Of a DNA stretch of 64,000 nt, positions 1-8,294 are shown in pieces; position 1 is the first letter of the stretch; each line of letters begins with the position of its first letter. This stretch comes from Weeksellaceae bacterium. Lineage in GTDB: Bacteria; Bacteroidota; Bacteroidia; Flavobacteriales; Weeksellaceae. Both the position numbers and the translations under genes were made by a program. Where the stretch lies: assembly GCA_019459455.1 (NCBI GenBank), contig JAIBEX010000009.1, forward strand, positions 434,001 to 498,000, given 5' to 3'. The notes beneath the pieces are model-generated. The model worked only from the letters and a program-made list of their open reading frames with translations, did no database searches and had not been told where the DNA came from.

Positions 1-200
1 GTTACAAGCGAATTAACCATTGCTCCGGAAATCCTGGCGTCCCGGCCAATGACAAGGGTAAGGTCCTTTCTGTTGTGGTTTCGTTGCAGCAATGTGCCGA
101 AGGCAGCGGTAAATTTCACCACATCCACCGGTGTAAGGTTGTCGTTTACTTTACCTCCGATGGTTCCGCGGATTCCCGAAATGCTTTTGATTAAGGACAT
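1..200 (-). CDS. glmM: Phosphoglucosamine mutase, N-terminal part (cut by window edge)
   Basis: The reverse strand opens with ATG at 200 and reads MSLIKSISGIRGTIGG, then a stretch ending LVIGRDARISGAMV; the gene runs off the left edge after 66 codons. The SGIRG start and the GRDAR segment are typical of alpha-D-phosphohexomutases, and the SGIRGTIGG form is typical of Bacteroidota GlmM-type proteins. GlmM converts glucosamine-6-phosphate to glucosamine-1-phosphate, feeding UDP-GlcNAc for peptidoglycan and LPS. The catalytic phosphoserine lies beyond the edge, so a phosphomannomutase or phosphoglucomutase of the same family cannot be excluded. It has its own promoter just upstream. Confidence 0.8.
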   Translation of the reverse strand, partial: MSLIKSISGIRGTIGGKVNDNLTPVDVVKFTAAFGTLLQRNHNRKDLTLVIGRDARISGAMVNSLV

Positions 201-224
201 ATTTCTTTATTTTTTTTAGATATG

Positions 225-257
225 CAAAATTATGAATTCCTTTATAAAAATTAGCAA
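225..257 (-). promoter_or_regulatory. Promoter for glmM (-33 TTG, -7 TAATTTTG)
   Basis: On the reverse strand TAATTTTG (225-232) matches the Bacteroidota -7 consensus TAnnTTTG, and a TTG (255-257) lies 22 bases further upstream, the usual distance for the -33 element. The predicted transcript starts about 20 bases before the glmM ATG. Confidence 0.6.
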
Positions 258-345
258 AACAGTTACTAACAAAAGGATGGTGAAGTCATCCACATTCCAT
301 TAATTACTTGTGGATGCGCTGAACTGCGACTGGACCAAACCATCA

Positions 346-498
346 TTAACCGCATCCACAGTCACTGTCGCAGTTCTTCCCTTTGCTGTCAAACTTCCGT
401 GCTGAAAAATTTTTCCTGAAAATCCTGAATATAGAGTAGCTGGCAGCCAAGACCATAATGGCGATGATGATATACTGTATCAGGAGTGAGGTTTCCAT
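346..498 (-). CDS. FeoB-associated Cys-rich membrane peptide (50 aa)
   Basis: This is a short gene directly after feoB, starting six bases beyond its stop. The product is 50 residues: METSLLIQYIIIAIMVLAAS starts it, giving one membrane helix (about residues 5-20), then a basic stretch FRIFRKNFSARKF (about 24-36), then a Cys-rich tail KNCDSDCGCG ending the protein. That layout (one helix, positive patch, C-terminal cysteine cluster) is that of the small FeoB-associated Cys-rich membrane proteins annotated after feoB in many bacteria. The tail probably faces the cytoplasm and could bind iron or hold the FeoB pore complex; this is inference from position. It is the last gene of the feoA-feoB operon. 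Confidence 0.75.
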   Translation of the reverse strand: METSLLIQYIIIAIMVLAASYSIFRIFRKNFSARKFDSKGKNCDSDCGCG

Positions 499-504
499 AA
501 TTTA

Positions 505-2541
505 TTATTTGAAAATTTGAAAGGCAATAAGGGCCGCGATATACGCCAATCCCGTCATTGCCACCAACTGGATGAGCGTCCACTTCCAACTTTTGGTTTC
601 TCTGTACACCACCGCAATTGTAGAGATGCACTGCATGGCAAAGGCGTAATAAATCAGAATAGAAATGCCGGTGGCCAGGGAGAAAACTTTCCCGCCATCA
701 GGTTTTACATCATTCCGCATCTTATCAATCAATTTTTCATCCGGTGCGCCTTCATCCAGGCTGTACAGTGTGGCCATGGTCCCTACAAAAACCTCCCGTG
801 CCGCAAAACTTGAAATAATGGAAACTCCCATTTTCCAGTCGTAACCCAGTGGGGCAAAAACAGGTTCTATCGCGTTTCCCATCAAGGCCAGGTAGGATTG
901 GTCCAGGTGCACGTCCGTGGCAATCATCCGGTCTCCGCCCTGCCTTGGTCCTACATAACTTAAAGCCCAGAGAATGATGCTTACCGCAAGGATGACCTTA
1001 CCGGCACCGGTAATAAAATCCCATACCTTTTCAAGCATCAGCCTGAAATCGTAACCGAACAGGGGCATCTTGTAAAGCGGAAGATCCATCACCAGGAAAC
1101 TGTTTGTTTTCTGCCTGATCATCTTTTTCAAAACAAGAGAGGACAGCAAAGCCGTCACAAATCCAAGAAGATACATAGCCAGCAGGGCGATGGCCCGGTA
1201 GTCGATGCCCAGGAAATTTCCCTGGGGTATCACGAGAGCGATGATGATGCTGTAGACGGGAAGACGTGCTGCACAGGTCATAAAGGGAGTAACCAATATG
1301 GTGATGAGACGCTCCTTTACATTTTCAATATTCCTTGTAGACATGATGGCCGGAATTGCGCAGGCAACGCCCGAAACCAGCGGTACAATGCTCTTTCCAT
1401 TGAGCCCGAATGGTTTGAGAAAACGGTCCATTAAAAATACCACCCTGGCCATGTATCCTGAATCTTCCAGCAGATAGAGGAAATAGAGCAGAATTCCGAT
1501 CTGCGGGGCAAAAATGATGATTCCGCCCAGTCCGGGAATGATCCCATCAGCAACCAGACTGTTAAGCGGCCCCTGCGGGAGGACCGACCTGGCAAGTTCG
1601 GACAGCCAGATGAAACCACCGTCAATCCAGTTCATCGGAACCTCCGCCATGAAGAAGACCAGCTGGAACATAAGGAGCAGGATAGCGCCAAAGAAGAAGT
1701 AACCCCAAAACGGGTGTACCAGAACCTTATCTAATTTTTCAGTCAGCAATTCCTTGAATTGGGTCTTTTCGGTCACCACATTCCTAATAATCTTATCAAT
1801 ATTCTGATACCGGCGGATGGTTTCCTGGGTCTGCAGGCGCTTAGGCATAATGCACCTGGCTTCGGTTTCGTTCAGTTTCTCATGAACAGTATCAAGTTTC
1901 CCGATATAGGTATCCGAAGAAAGCAGGGTCCAGACTTTATAGGGGTTCTTTTCCTCCGTTTGTGAGGCAATCTTATGTACGATGGCCCGCTGCTCCAATG
2001 GGATTTCAAAAGTAACCAAGTCCGTCTTTCTGAATTCGTTCTTATAAATGGCCTCCCGGATTTCTTCAATCCCTATCTTTTCCTTCGCATTGGTTTGCAG
2101 CACTTTTACACCAATTTTCAGGGAGAGCTGTTCGAAATCAAGGGTAATGCCCCTTCTTTCGGCTTCATCAAGCTGATTGGCTATGAGCAGGAGCGGAATT
2201 CCTAAATCCTGGATCTGCTGAAAAAGCAGGAGTCCCCGCTTCACATTCATGGCATCCAGGATATAGACAACACCGGAATAATGTTGAATTTCATCAATTA
2301 AAAACTTGGTGAAAATCGCCTCGTCTTCAGAACTGGGGTATATACTGTAGGATCCGGGCAGGTCAATGACCTCAACCTCTTCATCTTTATAGATATAGTT
2401 ACCGGAGTGACTCGCCACGGTGACCCCAGCGTAGTTTCCTGTTTTCTGCTTTCTGTTGCAGAGCACGTTGAACACTGTGGATTTACCCACATTTGGGTTT
2501 CCTACAAGAAGGATCTGTTTATTTCTTTCAGCAGTGTGCAT
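505..2541 (-). CDS. feoB: Ferrous iron transport protein B
   Basis: FeoB imports Fe2+ across the inner membrane under control of an N-terminal G domain. From the ATG at 2541 the protein is 678 residues. G1 is GNPNVGKS at about 14-21, the G3 motif DLPG at 60-63, and the G domain is followed by a long membrane part with Gate-type repeats (for example GYMARVVFLMD and the VSGVACAIPAIMSTRNI region). A TTG 24 bases upstream (2565) would extend the frame into feoA; the ATG is preferred because it follows the feoA stop by one base. It lies between feoA and the small Cys-rich peptide, so all three are probably co-transcribed. Confidence 0.95.
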   Translation of the reverse strand: MHTAERNKQILLVGNPNVGKSTVFNVLCNRKQKTGNYAGVTVASHSGNYIYKDEEVEVIDLPGSYSIYPSSEDEAIFTKFLIDEIQHYSGVVYILDAMNVKRGLLLFQQIQDLGIPLLLIANQLDEAERRGITLDFEQLSLKIGVKVLQTNAKEKIGIEEIREAIYKNEFRKTDLVTFEIPLEQRAIVHKIASQTEEKNPYKVWTLLSSDTYIGKLDTVHEKLNETEARCIMPKRLQTQETIRRYQNIDKIIRNVVTEKTQFKELLTEKLDKVLVHPFWGYFFFGAILLLMFQLVFFMAEVPMNWIDGGFIWLSELARSVLPQGPLNSLVADGIIPGLGGIIIFAPQIGILLYFLYLLEDSGYMARVVFLMDRFLKPFGLNGKSIVPLVSGVACAIPAIMSTRNIENVKERLITILVTPFMTCAARLPVYSIIIALVIPQGNFLGIDYRAIALLAMYLLGFVTALLSSLVLKKMIRQKTNSFLVMDLPLYKMPLFGYDFRLMLEKVWDFITGAGKVILAVSIILWALSYVGPRQGGDRMIATDVHLDQSYLALMGNAIEPVFAPLGYDWKMGVSIISSFAAREVFVGTMATLYSLDEGAPDEKLIDKMRNDVKPDGGKVFSLATGISILIYYAFAMQCISTIAVVYRETKSWKWTLIQLVAMTGLAYIAALIAFQIFK

Positions 2542-2542
2542 C

Positions 2543-2800
2543 TCAATTGTCAAGATTTTCCACAATGATAAAGCGTGCCTCTTCTTCCCGAAGGGCTATG
2601 CGGCTCCTTTCTTCGCCAAACTCTATATAAAGAGGGCCGCGGAACGGTGCCTGATAAAGAATCCTGAAGGTGGTTTCCGGGAGCAGACCCATTTCAATGA
2701 TCTTGCCGGGCATCTCCAGATGGTCATTTTCATAATCCACAATCCTGCCCAATATGTTTTTGGGAAAGCAGCACAGTTTGTTTGAAAGGTCGTTCTTCAA
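2543..2800 (-). CDS. feoA: Ferrous iron transport protein A
   Basis: FeoA is a small SH3-like cytoplasmic protein that supports FeoB. The 85 residues include the core GRIVDYENDHLEMPGKIIEMG and, further on, LYQAPFRGPLYIEF, both like FeoA domains. There is no in-frame ATG: upstream of 2800 the frame reaches a stop (TAA at 2828-2830) without one, so translation most likely begins at the TTG at 2800, about 17 bases after a good -7 box. The unusual start may keep FeoA levels low. It is the first gene of the feo operon, one base from feoB. Confidence 0.85.
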   Translation of the reverse strand: MKNDLSNKLCCFPKNILGRIVDYENDHLEMPGKIIEMGLLPETTFRILYQAPFRGPLYIEFGEERSRIALREEEARFIIVENLDN

Positions 2801-2817
2801 GCCTGGTAAATTTGCTG

Positions 2818-2825
2818 CAAATATA
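2818..2825 (-). promoter_or_regulatory. -7 promoter box of the feo operon (TATATTTG)
   Basis: TATATTTG on the reverse strand is a perfect TAnnTTTG match, 17 bases before the proposed TTG start of feoA. No clear -33 TTG and no obvious Fur-like palindrome were seen beside it. Confidence 0.55.
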
Positions 2826-2882
2826 CGTTATTTAAATTAAATCTAAATAAGGATTGAGGAGTTTGAAGTGATTCATATCATA

Positions 2883-2914
2883 CAAAAAAGCCCAATACAT
2901 TGCTGTACCGGACT
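2883..2914 (-). terminator. Terminator after the first GLPGLI gene
   Basis: Read leftward, a ten-pair stem (2905-2914 with 2889-2898, three G-U pairs) encloses a six-base loop and is followed by a run of T. It lies about 25 bases after the stop of the GLPGLI gene at 2940. Confidence 0.7.
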
Positions 2915-2939
2915 TCCCATTTAAAATTTAGTTAATATG

Positions 2940-3824
2940 TTATTTTTTCTTCGCAGAAGGCTGCGCAATTTCAATCGGGTTATTATTTGATCCATAAAAA
3001 TCCTTCGCGAATTTTTCCTGATCCTTAATGAATTCTCCTACTGTCTTGTCGGACCCCGGCATCTTTCTGCCCATCATTTCAGGAGTCATATAGGGGCGCA
3101 TTTCAGCGAGGGGATCTGCTTTAAAATTTTCCAGGGATTTTTCGAATTTATCCCGTGCTACCACCACTACATTCTGGCTCATCCCGTACTTGGCGTTGAT
3201 TTTTTCGGCATAAGACTGTTCTTCCCAGTTCGCAATTTTCTTATTGCCCTTCAGCGTCCAGCTGTAATTCTGTTTGTCATCTTCCACCTTAACAATGAGA
3301 CCCGGAAGTCCTCCAAATTTGTAAGGTCCGTCCGGAAACGGAATTTCTGTTGTAAACCAGGCGGTCCATTTTCTTCCACCATATTCTGTTGTGGCTTTCT
3401 GGGTATTGTATTCCCCTATTTTTTCCTTCTGTGGAAGGATGGTCCAACTCAATTTGTCTGCCTCTTCATAACCAAACCTTTTCATGCTGATCTGGTCCGA
3501 ATAGGTCACCTTCATGTCAGGGTACTTTTTTTCTATTTTATGTGAGAATTTCGGCATTCTGATGGATTTCATAATGTCTTTCCAGACGCCGTTCTTTTCC
3601 ATGGCTTCCACCTCCATTTTAATGATCGAATCCTGAGCTGGCACAGTAAAATCCTGATAAATGGATTTCTCCGGAACAATGTCAAGCGAGGTCATCACTT
3701 TCTCCGTACGGGTGGAGTCTTTCTTTGGCTTAAAAGTTAGTTCGTAAAAGAACCGGTTGGCCGTTTGCTGAGCATTCACAGCAAAGAAAAAGGTGAGTAG
3801 AAAAAGGCTTATTGTTTTTTTCAT
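2940..3824 (-). CDS. GLPGLI family secreted protein
   Basis: The 294-residue protein starts with a cleavable signal peptide, MKKTISLFLLTFFFAVNAQ, so it is exported. The family signature GLPGLI lies at residues 172-177, inside PYKFGGLPGLIVKVED, preceded by a Trp-rich segment (RKWTAWFTTEIPFPDG). The biochemical role of the family is unknown; members are commonly found beside TonB-type receptors in Bacteroidota. It ends in a basic tail (SAKKK). A second member lies at 4517-5419 with the motif at the same residue numbers, so the two are probably an old duplication. Here the gene stands alone and is divergent from the DinB-like gene. Confidence 0.85.
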   Translation of the reverse strand: MKKTISLFLLTFFFAVNAQQTANRFFYELTFKPKKDSTRTEKVMTSLDIVPEKSIYQDFTVPAQDSIIKMEVEAMEKNGVWKDIMKSIRMPKFSHKIEKKYPDMKVTYSDQISMKRFGYEEADKLSWTILPQKEKIGEYNTQKATTEYGGRKWTAWFTTEIPFPDGPYKFGGLPGLIVKVEDDKQNYSWTLKGNKKIANWEEQSYAEKINAKYGMSQNVVVVARDKFEKSLENFKADPLAEMRPYMTPEMMGRKMPGSDKTVGEFIKDQEKFAKDFYGSNNNPIEIAQPSAKKK

Positions 3825-3942
3825 TTTTCAATATTTACTAATTAGTGAGGGGAAAACCCGATATGTTACATTATTTGATTGATTTTTAACAATATGTTAA
3901 ATTAAATTTTCGCACAAAATTTCTAACTTTAAACAAAAATTT

Positions 3943-4440
3943 ATGGAAACTTTGCCTTACTTAAGAAAAGAACTCCAGCAGGAGTACGACACGACAAAGA
4001 AATTCTTAGCGCTTTTCCCGCAGGGAAAAAATGACTATGCCCCGCATGAGAAAAGCATGAAACTGATGCCACTCGCCACCCATCTTGTGGAAATTTTCGG
4101 ATGGCCTCATTTTATGATGACCACAGAAAAACTTGATTTTGCATCTGGTGAATACCAACCTACCATATTAACAGACAGAGCCGGACTGGAGAAAAAATTT
4201 GAAGAAGAATATGCGAAAAGTAAGGAAACTTTAAATACCATCAAAGAAGAGGATCTGAACGGCCGATGGACCATGAGTATGGGTGATCACCTGATTGCTG
4301 ATTACAATAAATATGAGGCTATTAGGGTAGCTCTGGACCAGATCACACACCACCGCGCACAACTCGGGGTGTATTACCGTCTGATGGATATTCCGCTGCC
4401 CGGAAGTTACGGCCCAACAGCAGACGATGAAAGTTTTTAA
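3943..4440 (+). CDS. DinB family protein
   Basis: This 165-residue protein has the four-helix DinB/YfiT layout. Candidate metal ligands are H47 (in LATHLVE) and H136/H137 (in DQITHHRAQ), which match the usual positions of the His triad. Members are metal-dependent hydrolases or thiol transferases, or uncharacterised; the substrate cannot be told from sequence. No signal peptide, so it is cytoplasmic. It is a single-gene unit between two GLPGLI genes on the other strand, and a strong hairpin follows it. Upstream, TAACTTTA near 3922 is one mismatch from a -7 box. Confidence 0.8.
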   Translation: METLPYLRKELQQEYDTTKKFLALFPQGKNDYAPHEKSMKLMPLATHLVEIFGWPHFMMTTEKLDFASGEYQPTILTDRAGLEKKFEEEYAKSKETLNTIKEEDLNGRWTMSMGDHLIADYNKYEAIRVALDQITHHRAQLGVYYRLMDIPLPGSYGPTADDESF

Positions 4441-4483
4441 GCTCAATCGCCTTCAGTTAGTGCGAGATCTATTCTTCAAGAAC

Positions 4484-4517
4484 AATAATTCCCGGTTTTT
4501 TGCTGCCGGGAGTTATT
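4484..4517. terminator. Bidirectional terminator between DinB-like and GLPGLI genes
   Basis: A 12-pair stem (4484-4495 with 4506-4517, one G-U pair) with a T-rich loop closes both convergent genes. The right arm reaches the first base of the stop codon of the leftward GLPGLI gene. Confidence 0.7.
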
Positions 4518-5419
4518 TATTTTGAGAAAAGAGAAGGTTCTATTTTGTTGTTGTTTTTTGCCTCGGCTTCCTTCACACGACTTTCCATATTGCGATAAAT
4601 TTCATTCATGTTGGTTAACTCTCTGCCATCTGATGTTTTCATTCTTACTACGACTTGATGCTCTGCTGAATTCTTCATCATCATTTCCCGCATTCCTTTT
4701 GCGGGATCGTTCAGGTAATCCTGCCATATTTTTTTGAATTTCTTTTCATCAACCTCAATTTCTTTTCTGTCGAAAATTCCGGCAGTCATTCCCGGAGCTT
4801 TTATTTCGGTATCAAAACCCTTTCCCTCTATTTTTTTATTTGCCACCAAAATCATAATATGGCTCGCTGTGGCATCTTCAGCTTTTACAATAAGCCCTGG
4901 CAGTCCATGGAATTTATAGGGTCCGTCCTGAAAAGGAATGTTTGGAGAAAACCAAGCAATCCAAGCTCTCCCACCAAAACTTGCGGTCGCTTTCTGTGCT
5001 TCATACTCGCCAATTTTCTGGGTTTCGGGAAGTATTTTCCATGTTAATTTTTCATCCTCCAAAATTTTGTACTTATCCTGCCCGATGGAACTAATTAAAA
5101 AAGTTTTGAAATCTGGGTAGGATTTAAGTACCTGGTAATTAATTTTACCCAATCTCTCATTTCTGTTCATTTTAAAGTTGTTGGAGCCCATGGAAATTTG
5201 CTTGTCAAAATCGGCCTTCATAATGGAATCCTGAACATACCTGTCGTGGCTGTAATATCTGGAGCCATTTTTGCTAACATCCAACACCATCATTTCTTTG
5301 CGAATGGTGTCTTTTTCATTTATATTGGGAATATACTGGTATTCGTAGATAAAGCGGTTGGTTTGAGCTCCTGCAGCAATTGCGAATAGCGTAAAAATGA
5401 GCACGAAATTTTTCATCAT
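4517..5419 (-). CDS. GLPGLI family secreted protein, receptor-linked
   Basis: The product is 300 residues from the double ATG at 5419/5416. The longer open frame upstream overlaps the receptor gene and has no signal sequence, whereas MMKNFVLIFTLFAIAAGAQ is a clean signal peptide; hence the chosen start. GLPGLI lies at 172-177 in PYKFHGLPGLIVKAED, with the family's Trp-containing strand before it. The start is 22 bases after the stop of the outer-membrane receptor at 5442-8141, so the two are surely one transcript. This pairing is the recurrent one for the family and suggests a periplasmic partner for the receptor; the function is unknown. Confidence 0.85.
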   Translation of the reverse strand: MMKNFVLIFTLFAIAAGAQTNRFIYEYQYIPNINEKDTIRKEMMVLDVSKNGSRYYSHDRYVQDSIMKADFDKQISMGSNNFKMNRNERLGKINYQVLKSYPDFKTFLISSIGQDKYKILEDEKLTWKILPETQKIGEYEAQKATASFGGRAWIAWFSPNIPFQDGPYKFHGLPGLIVKAEDATASHIMILVANKKIEGKGFDTEIKAPGMTAGIFDRKEIEVDEKKFKKIWQDYLNDPAKGMREMMMKNSAEHQVVVRMKTSDGRELTNMNEIYRNMESRVKEAEAKNNNKIEPSLFSK

Positions 5420-5441
5420 TCTATGTGGTTTTTCAAGATCA

Positions 5442-8141
5442 CTATTTAAAATTAAATTTGACCGAGAACATGACCTGACTCGGACGGATTCTGATCCTTT
5501 CGAACGAGAATCTGTCCGCGCTGTCAAATACCCTTTCAAATACTTTCTTATCGGCAATATTCAGCCATTTAAGTTCAAAGTCCACCTTTTTTGCCGCCCA
5601 TGCGTACTGATAGGTCAGATCGTAGAAGCCGTTTTTAAAATGCTGATTTCCGCTTGAATAATTTAGCTGGTCCCAGTTCAGAGCAACTGAATGATTTTCC
5701 AGAGGATACAGCGTAAGTCCCAGGTTGTGATTGAAACTGCCGGTCTCCGTGTTTCCATAAACACTGCTGTTCCGGCCCCATCCTTTGCTAAAGTTGTAAT
5801 CCAGCGTCATCCATGAAAAGTACGCGTTATTCAGTTTAAAACTAAGGTTTTGTGTGGAGTTCTTATTCTCATAAATCTCACCTCCAAGCGCATTATCCGA
5901 CGTTGAAGTCGAATTTCTGAATGAAAGGGACAGGTTTGATTTGAATTTTGGAAAGTATTTTCCAATCTCCGCACTTTGCGAATTGCTGACGATTTGGTTG
6001 TCCTGCACCTTGTAGCTTACAATGCCGAAACCGACGCCCCTGCTCAAATCGGCAATAAGATTACGGTCCGTCTGCGAAATACTGTAATTTACATTAAAGA
6101 ACAGGTTGTTCAGCGGGTTTCTGTACTCAATTCGTGTTCCTGCACGTTTGGATTCGGTTTCAGAAACGGGATTGGCAGGATCCATTGCGGCAAATGAAGT
6201 CGGCTGGGTCATCATTATGCCACCGTACAGATCATTCACCGACGCAAAATTGTAATTCCAGTTTCCGGTAAGGGCGGCCTTCCAGAACGACGCAAACGAA
6301 TACTGTATGAAACCTGAAGGCTCGAAGGTCGTTTTGGTGAAGTCTTTGTCTAAAAACCTTCCCGGATCCTGGGCGCTGAGGATGTTGAAGTTAACCGGAA
6401 GCTGAATACCAACCGTCCACGCTTCAGATTTATAATTTAAACCCAGGGCTGCATACGGTACCGTTTCGGAAAAGCGCAGGTCATTCGTAAATTCTGCACG
6501 ACGGGTATTGTAGGGAACATAGGCAAACTCCAGAATTTCCGAGTCTAATCTGTTGGAGGTATAGTTGAGTCCAATTTCAGGGGTAAAGGTCCAGAATTTC
6601 TTTGTAAAACCCATGGTTGCTGAATGGTTGGCTTCAAAAGTCTTCATCCTGAAATCCTGCGTGACCCTGGACAGGTTTCCCATTAAATTAGCGAAAACAT
6701 CCGGCGCAATTTCAGTTGGGTAATAAACATAGCTTCCGGGTGTTACCCGAAGGCGCTGGTCATCATCCTGATAGCTGATATAAGACATTACATTGAGCAT
6801 TTTGCTTTTCAGCGGTATTATAGAGCTCAGTGAGTTTTGAAATGAGGTCGTGGGTGAGCTCAGGGATTGGGATGAATTCTTGTTCAGCAGATCACTTACC
6901 GAGTTTTTGAAATCGGTAACTGCCCGGTCCTCATTCCAGAACTGGTTGAAGGTGGTTATGTTTTTAAAGAAACCCTGTTTCGCGTTCTTCGTGAAGATAA
7001 GTTCCCCTTTTGCTTTATTGGTATAGAGATTATTTTCAAAGGTATTGAAGGTCGTGAAATCCTCTATCTTGAAATAGGTTTCCTCATATGATTCTCTTTC
7101 TACAGCATTGTTGGTATAGTTCCCGCTCACTTTCAGTTCCCACTCCTTGTTTTTGAAAGGGGTCGTCAGTACGTTCGCACTCAGGAAATGGATGTTGTTC
7201 ATCAGATATCTTTTCTCCGGCAGGCTGGGTACAGAGGCGCGCTCCACATTCAGCCAGTTCGTCTGCGAGGCATTGCTGCGGCGGCCTTCCCAGCGGTTTC
7301 CCATGGCGAACATATTTCCCTCATTCTCCACTGTTTCTCCGGTATTGTTGGTTTTGTAGTTTACCACCCACTGATTTTTCTGGCCGAAAAACATCGGCGT
7401 CAGTTTCACATTCCAGATTGCGGGATCTGCAATACCGACGCCTACTTCACCACGTCCAGTCATGGTGACCTGTTTCTTCAGTTTAATATTGATTGCTGCC
7501 TGATCCGAAGGGACTTTGTCCTGCAATATCTTCACGGGCTGGTGATTCTCCAGAACCTCCACTTTCTGCACGGCATCTTTCGGGAGTGCATTGTTCACCA
7601 CGCCATATCCGCCTTCCATCAGGTCTTTGCCGTTCACATAGAATTTAGACAGTGGCTGCCCCTGATACAGGATGGACCCATCCTTGTTGACTTCAATTCC
7701 CGGCATCCTTTTCAGCACATCTGCCAGCGTCCGGTCGTTTTTTGCATCAAAAGACTTAATGTCATACGAAATGGTGTCTCCTCTTTTGGTAATAAGTTTT
7801 GACTTAAGCAGTACCTCCTTTATTTCAGTTGCTTCAGTAGGCAGCGTAAAATCCAGATTCTGACTGTCATTCTGAACGCTTTGCGTGATGGGTTTATGAT
7901 TAAAAGCTTTCACCTTAAGGTCTAAAGAGGTCTCGGACGAGCTGAAAGTCACTTTATACTCCCCTTTTGAATTGGTGATGGCATAGGCGATAATTGCATC
8001 CTTGCCCTTTTCCTCTACAGTTACACTGGCACTTGGCACAAGTTCGCCGTCGGAATTCTTTACCTTCCCGGAAATTGTTTTCTGTGCAAAAGTAAGGACT
8101 GAGAAAAAGATTAAAAAAGAGAAGAGCAACTTGTTTTTCAT
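5442..8141 (-). CDS. TonB-dependent receptor-like outer-membrane protein with carboxypeptidase-regulatory-like domain
   Basis: The 899-residue protein has a signal peptide (MKNKLLFSFLIFFSVLTFAQ), an N-terminal Ig-like carboxypeptidase regulatory domain (about 20-105, starting KTISGKVKNSDGELVPSA), a plug-like domain (about 115-230, with TLADVLKRMPGIEV and FYVNGKDLMEGG) and a long beta-barrel that ends in Phe-X-Phe (KFNFK). It belongs to the group usually labelled outer membrane beta-barrel / TonB-dependent receptor in flavobacteria. I see no obvious TonB box and no SusD partner, so a SusCD glycan importer is unlikely. Its partner is the GLPGLI protein directly downstream. The upstream region carries unusual repeats (8148-8192). 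Confidence 0.85.
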   Translation of the reverse strand: MKNKLLFSFLIFFSVLTFAQKTISGKVKNSDGELVPSASVTVEEKGKDAIIAYAITNSKGEYKVTFSSSETSLDLKVKAFNHKPITQSVQNDSQNLDFTLPTEATEIKEVLLKSKLITKRGDTISYDIKSFDAKNDRTLADVLKRMPGIEVNKDGSILYQGQPLSKFYVNGKDLMEGGYGVVNNALPKDAVQKVEVLENHQPVKILQDKVPSDQAAINIKLKKQVTMTGRGEVGVGIADPAIWNVKLTPMFFGQKNQWVVNYKTNNTGETVENEGNMFAMGNRWEGRRSNASQTNWLNVERASVPSLPEKRYLMNNIHFLSANVLTTPFKNKEWELKVSGNYTNNAVERESYEETYFKIEDFTTFNTFENNLYTNKAKGELIFTKNAKQGFFKNITTFNQFWNEDRAVTDFKNSVSDLLNKNSSQSLSSPTTSFQNSLSSIIPLKSKMLNVMSYISYQDDDQRLRVTPGSYVYYPTEIAPDVFANLMGNLSRVTQDFRMKTFEANHSATMGFTKKFWTFTPEIGLNYTSNRLDSEILEFAYVPYNTRRAEFTNDLRFSETVPYAALGLNYKSEAWTVGIQLPVNFNILSAQDPGRFLDKDFTKTTFEPSGFIQYSFASFWKAALTGNWNYNFASVNDLYGGIMMTQPTSFAAMDPANPVSETESKRAGTRIEYRNPLNNLFFNVNYSISQTDRNLIADLSRGVGFGIVSYKVQDNQIVSNSQSAEIGKYFPKFKSNLSLSFRNSTSTSDNALGGEIYENKNSTQNLSFKLNNAYFSWMTLDYNFSKGWGRNSSVYGNTETGSFNHNLGLTLYPLENHSVALNWDQLNYSSGNQHFKNGFYDLTYQYAWAAKKVDFELKWLNIADKKVFERVFDSADRFSFERIRIRPSQVMFSVKFNFK

Positions 8142-8147
8142 AGGTTG

Positions 8148-8192
8148 TTTTATAGCATTAGTCCGCTTTTTATAGCATTTGTTACAAAGCGG
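8148..8192. promoter_or_regulatory. Operator-like direct and inverted repeats before the receptor gene
   Basis: TTTTATAGCATT occurs twice, at 8148-8159 and 8168-8179, exactly 20 bases apart, which is about two helical turns. An inverted repeat CCGCTTT (8163-8169) / AAAGCGG (8186-8192) spans the second copy. The block begins seven bases before the receptor ATG, so a bound protein or a folded leader could control the receptor/GLPGLI transcript. The function is inference. Confidence 0.4.
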
Positions 8193-8267
8193 ATTGGTAA
8201 TACGCCTGCCATAAACGCACTTTAATGATTAAATTGACTTAAATTAACGTTCTGAAAAATAAATTAA

Positions 8268-8275
8268 TAATTTTG
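8268..8275 (+). promoter_or_regulatory. -7 promoter box (TAATTTTG) of the cupin-like gene
   Basis: A perfect TAnnTTTG box ending 19 bases before the ATG at 8295. Confidence 0.55.
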
Positions 8276-8294
8276 CATCCTAATTTTCATTAAA

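Noticed and set aside
389-631. 80-codon leftward frame across the feoB end
   Set aside because: Overlaps feoB and the Cys-rich peptide in another frame; the 50-residue frame at 346-498 has a clear family pattern instead.
7188-7802. 204-codon plus-strand frame
   Set aside because: Antisense to the receptor gene; no recognisable domain.
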